The position numbers and the translations under genes are program-made. A DNA stretch of 64,000 nucleotides from Fremontodendron californicum (Eukaryota; Streptophyta; Magnoliopsida; Malvales; Malvaceae). Location: assembly GCA_030761205.1 (NCBI GenBank), contig JAULJL010000024.1:14683122-14747121 (forward strand), written 5' to 3'. Positions 55,468-64,000 of the stretch are shown here, piece after piece. The number at the start of each line of letters is the position of its first letter. The first letter of the stretch is position 1. The notes under the pieces were generated by a model. The model saw only the letters and a program-made list of their open reading frames with translations. It searched no databases and was not told where the DNA came from.

Positions 55468-56471
55468 ATGAAAGGGGTTCGAGATATGAGGAATGAATCG
55501 GAGGAACGATTGGGTGCTTTGGAACGCAATCGAGAGGAGTTTGGACATGAACTCCGGGAGTTGAAGGAACAACTTGTCAAATTTATGAAAATGTTTGAGG
55601 ATATGAGTAAGAGTAAAGGGGAATTTTCTCAGGGCTCTACATCGCCTTCGGATCAACCAAAACCATTAGGTCCAGAACATGCAATCCTTGATGGATCCTA
55701 CGCTTGTCAATGCCAAAAAGGTCGCAATCTTGATGAAATAATGGACAAAATCATGAAAATGATTAAACCCGAGAGCCTGATACCAAAGATAGAAACCTCA
55801 GATCTTGTACCATACCTGCAAACTGTTCTAGGTCCAAACCAGTATCCCCACCCTACTATGGTCCAATCGTCCATTGGGATGAGCATTACAAGATTCCTGA
55901 TCCCACTCTATCACCACCAATTGCCAGTTCGTATTGTTTCCCTCATCAATCACCATATCAAGCATTCGGGATAGGAACCTCGAACTATGTACAACCTCCA
56001 AGGGTCCTGTGTCCAAATCGATACCCTTACCATGCTATTCCGCCACCTCTCCATGTAAACACTTCGGTTCGAACCTTAGTGCCACCACAAAGTGCCCCAA
56101 CTCCTAGGCCATGTGTGACTAAGAAACAACTCAAAAACAAGACTCAAGAGCAGTATGATCCCATTCCAATCAGCTACCAGGAGCTTTTCCCTATACTGAT
56201 CCAAAATCACATGGTTGCCTGTATCCCGCTGAAACCCCTGTTACCACCATATCCAAAGTGGTATAATTCAAATGCAAGATGTGATTATCACTGTGGAATT
56301 GCTGGCCATAGCATTGAAGACTGTATAGCCTTCAAAAAGAAAGTGCAATCTCTTATAGAGATCAAGTGGATCGATCCAACGACTCTGATTGATAGAGGGC
56401 TGGGAAAGCATAATTACGATTGGGAGATTTACGGCAATGATGTAGAAAGACTTCGATCTGATATGATGTAG
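55468..56471 (+). pseudogene. Gag remnant with the central core missing
   Basis: The first frame (55468-55974) starts with a charged coiled-coil N-terminus (RNESEERLGALERNREEFG, LRELKEQL). The second frame (to 56471) has IPISYQELFPILIQNH and the zinc-knuckle-like CDYHCGIAGHSIEDC followed by KKKVQSLIE. A frameshift near 55850 explains the two frames. The gag core seen in the other copy (MAPDRL, FKEYALRWR) is absent, so this copy has an internal deletion. It is related to, but clearly diverged from, the minus-strand gag. Confidence 0.72.
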
Positions 56472-57029
56472 TAGGATTTCACTTTTTAGTAGCCGGCTCT
56501 TATAGCCTTAGGATGCTAGGAAGAATAAAGTGCTTGTAAAAGACAGTTTTAACTACTGCTAAGATTTTGTAAACATGGTTTATACCATTGTGAACGTTGA
56601 TATGGGAATGAATTGATTATGTTTCAAATTTATGAGATGTTGATGATTAAGTTCCTCCGATTCTTATTTCCTCAGTGATATCTTCCTCTTTTCATTTTGC
56701 ATCCGATCAATTATTTATCATACCATACATTCATACATGCATCTTGGTAGCATCAGGTGGTATTCATGACAAACATAGTCAACATGCTTTTTCTGTATAT
56801 GTTCATGCCCTAATTTGCTTGTTACATATATCATGTTAGCATTAGGTCGCATTCATAACACACATGGTCAGCATGAGCTTCTTTGTATATACTCTCTGTC
56901 AATCATTCATTGTTTACATGCATCATAATTGACATCGTGTTGCATTCATAGTGTATATGATCATTCATTGGGAAATACACTGAAATGTATGTCGATACGT
57001 GATCTCGTCTCGCGGGGGACCCCGTTCGA
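56472..57029 (+). other. Retrotransposon leader repeats after the gag remnant
   Basis: No gene. Units of the 89-93 bp leader repeat reappear at 56690-56960 in the same orientation as those before gag, followed by a short GC-rich patch (GTCTCGCGGGGGACCCCG, about 57007-57024) with no counterpart in the other copies. Confidence 0.6.
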
Positions 57030-57344
57030 GTGAGGGGGAAACAGAAGCAGAGGAAAAGACGACTTAATTCCTCTAGATTGAAATAAAAGGTCAAGGGTAT
57101 GAAAACGGCCTCGTAAAAAGACATGGAGTCGCCACAAATCTTGTTTAGCTAGGTGTGATCGGCCACCTATTAAAACCGGTTTTATAAAACATTTTAAAAT
57201 TAATTAAAACATTTTCAAAACCAATTCCAAGTCTGCATTATAAACCAGAGAAAATCGAAGAATCGGGTTCGGGACTCGGTTACGTGCGGGGAAGGATTAG
57301 CACCCCTACAATGCACGTATAAAATGGTACCTTATTAATCATGT
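57030..57344 (-). repeat. LTR fragment (minus orientation), first of three nested
   Basis: Matches LTR positions about 70-380 from the LTR end (AGGAAAAGACGACTTAATTCC to CCTTATTAATCATGT) and is cut by the next LTR at 57345. Confidence 0.75.
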
Positions 57345-59598
57345 TGTCACAACCTAAAAAATAACAAGTCTCATCGCAAGACTTTATTATTCGTTAAGCA
57401 TGACATTAAAAAACCGAGGAAAAGTCGACTTAATTCCTCTAGAAAAATGAAGGTTTTGAAAATGACCTTGAAAAAGACATGGAGTCGCCACCAATCTTTT
57501 TTAGCTAGGTGTGATCGGCCACCTATTAAAACCGGTTTTATAAATATTTTAAAAATTAATTAAAACATTTTTAAAACCAATTTCAAGTCTGCGTTTAAAC
57601 CAGAGAAATCAAAGAAACGGGTTCGGGACTCGGTTAAGTGCAGGAAAGGATTAGCACCCCCACAACGCCCGTATAAAACGGTACCTTATTAATCGTGTGT
57701 TATCTCAAATCTCGGTAAAAAGTTGGTTTTAAATTTAGTATTTCAAGTTAATTCCCAATTTAAAGAAAAATAATTTCATTTTTAATTGAAAATGGTTCAG
57801 AATTTATAAATTCAAAATTTTCCTATATTCCCCAGCAAACATGGCAAAATATAGAAATTTTTATTAATTTGGAAAACTTTCCGAATCATTCTCGGTTTTT
57901 TGAAAGAAAGATATTCCTTTATTAATGATAATTGATGATATTCCCTACAGCAAACCCTGTAGAGAACTCATGAATTAATTTAACTCGGGAATATCTTTAT
58001 TTTTTATATTGAAAAATCATTATCCTTTTGAAAACATTTTAAAAGATATGAATATGAATATGCATGACATAAATAAAATGACATGACAAAATCTAAATAA
58101 TATAATGCATCCTAAATGATATGATATAATTTAAATGCCTTAGTATATTCTAAATGAAATGAAATGTCTTAAGTTATATGACATATTCTAAATGAAATGA
58201 AATGACCTAGGTAACATAATATATTCTATATGGAATGTAATATCCTAAATCATATGATATACTTTAAATGAAATAAAATATCCTAAAAGACATAATATAT
58301 ATCCTAAATGAAATGGCCTAAGTAACATAATATATTCTACATGAAATGACCTAGGTAACATAATATATTCTATATGAGATGAAATAATTTGAATGACATG
58401 GCAAATATGAATGATATGGCATATAATTTAAATGACATAAAATATAAAATAATGCTATCATATAATATGCATGAAAATAAAAATGAAAATAATAATGCAT
58501 GAACATAGTATACGTTAAATAATATGACAAAAAATAACTAAATAAAAAGCATAGGATATCATGAAATATTCCAAATCAATGCTATCATATAATATGCATG
58601 AAAATAAAAATGAAAATAATAATGCATGAACATAGTATACGTTAAATAATATGACAAAAAATAACTAAATAAAAAGCATAGGATATCATGAAATATTCCA
58701 AATCATATAATAAACAATATAACATAACTCAAAATCATAACAATATCATAGAAATTATCATAGCAAAAATCACATATTACATAAAATGCATGAATATGAA
58801 AAAAGCAATGCATGAAAATGTATTTTTTCCTTTAATTAAGGAAATCCGTATATCTAAAAAGATATCCGGCTACCTTAGGAAAATATATCAAATTAAATAT
58901 TCTAAAACCAAAATACTTTGTGATTGTTTGAAAACAATTTTGAAAAAACTTAGATTAAAAATAAAAAAAACTGGGTTAAACTTTTTTTAAATGCCTCTAA
59001 TTTCCTAAGTTTAAAATCCCGGACTTGACCACCCTTAACCCGAGACTTAAAAAATCATTTTTAGAGTTTAAAAAGGCTTATAAACTACCCTAAGTCAGTA
59101 GCTCCCTCTAGGAAACTTAACCAAAACAGAAAAATAAATTTTCCTTAAATTCAATTCTGACTCCACTATCCAGTTTTAAGCCACGATTTTTTACCCTATT
59201 TTTAAAAATTCAAGCAAATCTAAAAAAAATACTGGAGACGCAAGGCATGTAAAACTACACGGAAAAAAATCAGCTTAATTTTTTGATTAAAGATGAATGC
59301 CCAGAAAAATCGAGAAAGTACGAGTACTGGGTGAAAAAACTGTTTTGCAAAAATACATTTTTGCCTTTGATAAAATCATTTAAAAATCAAAGTAAATATA
59401 TTTAAGACTCACAAAATGACCCAAAAACAGTAGATAGAACTTTTTAAAAGTTAGATAAAAATTGGCTAAGTAAAAAAATCACAAAGGTAGAATAATCAAT
59501 TTGACAAACCTTAATTTTTCACAAGTGTGCTCAAGAGAGCATGACTTTGAACCATTAATTGGCCTAAGTCATTAGTCAAGTGGCATGAACATGAAATG
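57345..59598 (-). repeat. LTR fragment (minus orientation), second of three nested
   Basis: Starts TGTCACAACC and follows the LTR consensus for 2254 bases, including the GAAATGACCTAGGTAACATAA array (58090-58400) and a duplicated ATAATATGCATGAAAATAAA block (58460-58680). It stops at GAACATGAAATG, exactly where LTR 3 continues with CATGAAAAATG (61740). Confidence 0.8.
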
Positions 59599-62500
59599 TG
59601 TCGCAACCTAAAAAATAACGAGTCTGATCGCAATACTTTATTATTCATTAAGCGTGACATTAAAAAAAACCGAGGAAAAGTCGACTTAATTCCTCTAGAA
59701 AAATGAAGGTTTTGAAAATGACCTTGAAAAAGACATGGAGTTGCCGCCAATCTTTTTTAGCTAGGTGATAAACGGCCACCTATTAAAACCGATTTTAAAA
59801 AATATTTTAAAAATTAATTAAAACATTTTTAAAACCAATTTTAAGTCTGCGTTTAAACCAGAGAAATCAAAGAAATGGGTTCGGGACTCGGTTACGTGCG
59901 GGGAAGGATTAGCACCCCCACAACGCCCGTATAAAACGGTACCTTATTAATCGTGTGTTATCTCAAATCTTGGTAAAAAATTGGTTTTAAATTTAGTATT
60001 TCAAATTAATTCCCAATTTAAAGAGAAATAATTCCATTTTTAATTGAAAATTATTCGGAATTTATAAATTCAAAATTTTCCTATATTCCCCAACAAACGT
60101 GGCAAAATATAGAAATTTTTATTAATTTGGAAAACTTTTTGAATCATTCTCGTTCTTTGAAAGAAAGATATTCCTTTATTAATGATAATTGATGATATTC
60201 CCTCCAGCAAACCCGGTAGAGAACTCATGAATTATTTTAAATCGGGAATATCTTTATTTTTTATTGCAAAAATCATTATCCTTTTGAAAACATTTTAAAA
60301 GATATGAATATGTATATGCATGACATAGATAAAATGCATAGCAAAATCTAAATAATATAATGCATCCTAAATGATATAATATAATTTAAATGCCTTAGCA
60401 TATTCTAAATGAAATGAAATGTCCTAAGTTATATGACATATTCTAAATGAAATGACCTAGGTAACATAATATACTATATATGAAATGTAATATCCTAAGT
60501 CATATGATATATTCTAAATGAAATGAAATGACCTAGGTGACATAATATATTCTACATGAAATGAAATGACCTAAGTAATATACATATTCTATATGAAATG
60601 AAATGACCTAAGTAACATACATATTCTATATGAAATGAAATGATTTAAATGACATGGAAAATATGAATGATATGTCATATAATTTAAATGACATAAAATA
60701 TAAAATAATGCTATCATATAATATGCATGAAAATAAAAATGCAAATAATAATGCATGAACATAGTATATGCTAAATAATATAACCAAAAAAAATAATTAA
60801 ATAAAAAGCATAGGATATCATGAAATATTCCAAATCATATAATAAACAATATAACATAGCTCAAAATCATAACAATATCATAGAAATTATCATAGTAAAA
60901 ATCACATATTATATAAAATGCATGAATATAGAAAATGCAATGCATGAAAATGTATTTTTTCCTTTAATTAAGGAAATTCATATATCTAAAAAGATATCCA
61001 GCTACCTTAGGAAAATATGTCAAATTAAATATTCTAAAACCAAAATACTTTGTGATTGTTTGAAAACAATTTTGAAAAGCTTGAATTAAAAATAAGAACT
61101 GGGCTAATTTTTTTAAAATGGCTCTAATTTCCTAAGTTTAAAATCTCGGACTTGACCACCCTTAACCCGGGACTTAAAAAATCATTTTTAGAGTTTAAAA
61201 AGGCTTAGAAACTACCCTAAGTCAGTAGCTAACCTTCCTAATCAGCCCCCTTTAAGTAACTTAACCAAAACAGAAAAATGGTTTTTCTTTAAATTCAATT
61301 CTGACTCCACTCTCCAGTTTTAAGCCACGATTTTTTACCCTATTTTTCAAAATTCAAAAAAATCTGAAAAAACTACTGGAGACTCAGGACATCTAAAACT
61401 ACACGGGAAAAAATCAGCTTAATTTTCTGATTAAAGATGAATGCCCAGAAAAATCGGGAAAGTACGAGTACTGGGTGAAAAAAACTGTTTTGCCAAAATA
61501 CATTTTTGCGTTTGATAAAATCATTTAAAAATCAAAGTAAAAATATTTAAAACTCACAAAATGACTCAAAAACAGTAGCTAGGACTTTTTAAAAGTTAGA
61601 TAAATATTGGCTAAGTAAAAAAATCACAAAGGTAGAATAATCAATTTGACAAAATTTAATTTTCCACAAGTGTGCTCAAGAAAGTATGACTTTGAACCAT
61701 TAATTGGCCTATGTCATTAGTCAAGTGGCATGAACATGAAATGCATGAAAAATGACAGAAAATATGATGAATGAAATGTATGAGTTTAAACCTAAATGTC
61801 ATGAAAAAATGCATGGCATCCATATAGTGATCTAGACCTAAATGAACTTGCATGGCATTTAATGCAACCTAGGTCTAAAATGCATGAACATGCATGGCAA
61901 ATAAACCAAACCTAATAACTAAAATATGCATGGCATTTTCACAAACACAAAGCATGCTTAAACCAAAAAATCAACCAAATATCATGCAAATGCTAACCTA
62001 TCAACTAACATGGCAAGAATGCACATACAATGCTAGAATTCAAAGAGTGGCCGAATGGCGCATGGTTCCTAACAAACACTTGGTATACTAACATGCAAAA
62101 CTAAATCAAATGTCATGCAAATGCAAAACCTACCAACTAACATGGCAAAAATGCAACATACAATGCAAAACACATGGAGTAGCCAAATGGCCTCAAGCTC
62201 CAACAAGCATGTCATTTTCACAAACACTTGATATACTAACATGCTCAACTAAAATATAACACTCAAAACATGCAAACACAAAGTAGAAATACTAAAACCA
62301 AACAAGCATTTTCACAAACACTTGATATACTAACATGCTCAACTAAAATATAAGACTCAAATCATGCAAACACAAGGTAGAGACACTCACAAGCATTTTC
62401 ACAAACACTTGATATACTAAATATAAAACATCAACAAATTTAAACATTATGAAAACAGAAAATTAAAAATGCAAGAACATGATATTTAAATCATAAATGA

Positions 62501-64000
62501 CAACAAACAAAGCAACCAAATTAAAATATGACTCAAGTATATGAGGTAGAACAACACTTAAAGCATCAAAATTAAAGAAAATAACATAAATAACAAAATA
62601 AAATAAACAAACAACAACCTTAATAAAAAATGTAGGCCATTCGGCCATAGTGAGAAAAATGTAAAAAAAAAATTGTAAAAAAAATATTTAAGAAAGAGAT
62701 GAAGAAAGAACTTAAGAAGAGCAATAAAAAAAAACATTTATTTAAAAAGGAAACTCACCAAATAGTAATCAAAATAGCAAAAACAAGAATGGAAAATCAA
62801 GAAACTGCAAGAGTTGGTGCTCAAGAGCAACCTCAAGAAGCTATATTTCAAGCTTTATCTCTTCAAACTTTCCTTTCTTTTCTAAACTTTTTCTTTTTGC
62901 TTTCAATCAAGGAGAGAAAACTAAGAAAAAAACTAAGAGAAATCAGCTAAATGAAAGTGTAAAATCAAATTCTGCGCTCCCCCCTTAAGCTGGCCGAATG
63001 GCCCTCTCTCTCATGCAAGGGTGTTGTCATTTTTTCCCAACCAATTTTCCATCAAATGGCTAATAATTCAAGGTGAAAAAATCATGAAATTATCACCCTT
63101 AGATTAGCATATCAGCTGTACCAAATTACAGTTGTTCAATAATAATGTTGACACTCTCCCTTGGCCTATGTGGCTTAATCACCATGGCTTGATCAAAGAG
63201 AATCTCTAACTAACTCTTAATTCCTGGCCATTTGATTGAAAAATCAGAAGCTTCCTCCTTCCTTTGGGCCTTGGCAGGCAAGAACTTCTCTTTTCCAGCC
63301 CAAGTCCGATTTTTTGAAAGGCCAAAAGAAGCCCTTTTCGGTTGCTTGGGTGAAATGACTGTTTTGCCCCCCGGATGCAAATAAATATCAAACGGACTCC
63401 AAATTCAATTTTTATTTTTTTAATACTTCCAAAATAATAAAACATTGAGTTCTGGAAGTTTTCAAAATTATCCGAGTCCGTTTGCTATTTATTTGGATTT
63501 TTCTTCCAAAAATGCCCTTTTATGCTCCTATATTTTACCATTTTTAAAACGAGCTCCAAATCAAGATTTTTCTTCACCAATATCTTCCAAATAATTTAAA
63601 AGTGTGATCTGGAAGTTTTCATAATTTTTGGAGCTCATTTGGTATTTTTTCAGGATTTATCTGCTTGAATTACTACATAGGAGCTCGGGATTTGGCCATT
63701 TTGGAAACGAACTACGAATCAAGATTTTGTTTTTCCAATATCTTCCAAATAATTTAAAAATGATATTTACAAAATTTTAGAATTTTTGGAGTCCATTTGC
63801 TATTTTTTTGGGATTTATTTTCTTGAATTATTGCATAGGAGGCCCGGGATTTGGCCATTTTGCAAACGAACTCCGAATCAAGATTTTCTTTCGCCAATAT
63901 CTTCCAAATAATTTAAAAATGAGATTTGAAAAATTTCAGAAGATTTGGAGTTCATTTGCTATTTTTTCGGGATTTTCTTTTTTGAATTACTACATAAGAG
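59599..64000 (-). repeat. LTR (minus orientation), third of three nested, runs off the window
   Basis: Starts TGTCGCAACC and extends at least 4.4 kb to the window edge. It has the 38-bp type array (60350-60650), a 60-100 bp array with AAACACTTGATATACTAACATG (62060-62420) and the GGAGTTCATTTGCTATTTTTT repeats (63380-64000). No gene inside; open frames are chance. Confidence 0.82.
62060..62420. repeat. Tandem array AAACACTTGATATACTAACATGC in the LTR
   Basis: Four to five units with irregular spacing, flanked by ATGCAAACACAAGGTAGA-type segments. Confidence 0.75.

Noticed and set aside
62699..62950. 83-codon plus-strand frame
   Set aside because: Lies inside an LTR and is not preserved in the other LTR copies.

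Overview
This is a nuclear genome segment from a flowering plant, probably a dicot. It is AT-rich, has spliced GT-AG genes, and most of it is layered transposable elements. The one intact host gene I can support is the single-copy-style gene for the catalytic A subunit of the vacuolar H+-ATPase (VHA-A). It lies on the minus strand at 16980-25360. I could assemble all 20 coding exons by hand into 1872 coding bases (623 residues plus stop), with the nucleotide-binding motifs and the regulatory cysteine pair in place. The protein alone does not settle the species.

Left flank (1-16.7 kb). A 4.4-kb CACTA (En/Spm-like) element at 3939-8346 has a perfect 3-bp target duplication, dense subterminal repeats, and a decayed TnpA-like gene but no main transposase. 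It sits inside the CTAG terminus of an older Helitron. Three diverged copies of a second Helitron-like family follow (8945-9960 minus; 11885-12825 and 12930-14347 plus), two of them facing each other. A tRNA-SINE-like unit is split by a 1.3-kb non-autonomous hAT element (10484-11770). A minisatellite of roughly 115-bp period at 14950-15690 is split by another hAT element.

VHA-A locus (16.7-25.6 kb). The introns carry a solo-LTR-like insertion, a probable hAT remnant and a 40-bp poly-A/T tract. Just upstream of the 5' leader lies a second copy of the 1.3-kb hAT family, in inverted orientation (25610-27187), so the gene is bracketed by an inverted hAT pair. A fold-back, Mutator-like MITE (27209-27740) abuts it.

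Right flank (29.7-64 kb). This is a nested cluster of one very large LTR retrotransposon family of Ty3/gypsy Tat/Ogre type. Its LTRs are 3.8-4.7 kb and the PBS begins TTGGCGACTCC two bases after the LTR. The internal region of one copy (33571-41807) can be followed from polypurine tract to PBS and holds only a decayed gag; no protease, reverse transcriptase or integrase is visible, so it looks like a gag-only, non-autonomous family. Copies lie in both orientations, are joined through a broken LINE (42505-44205), share an LTR with internal sequence on both sides, and are nested in each other from 57 kb to the window end. Each copy carries several tandem-repeat arrays that differ between copies.

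How the parts relate: VHA-A is the only cellular function here. Everything else is mobile DNA whose insertion order can be partly read from target duplications. I found no tRNA, rRNA or CRISPR features, and no gene system beyond the transposable elements.
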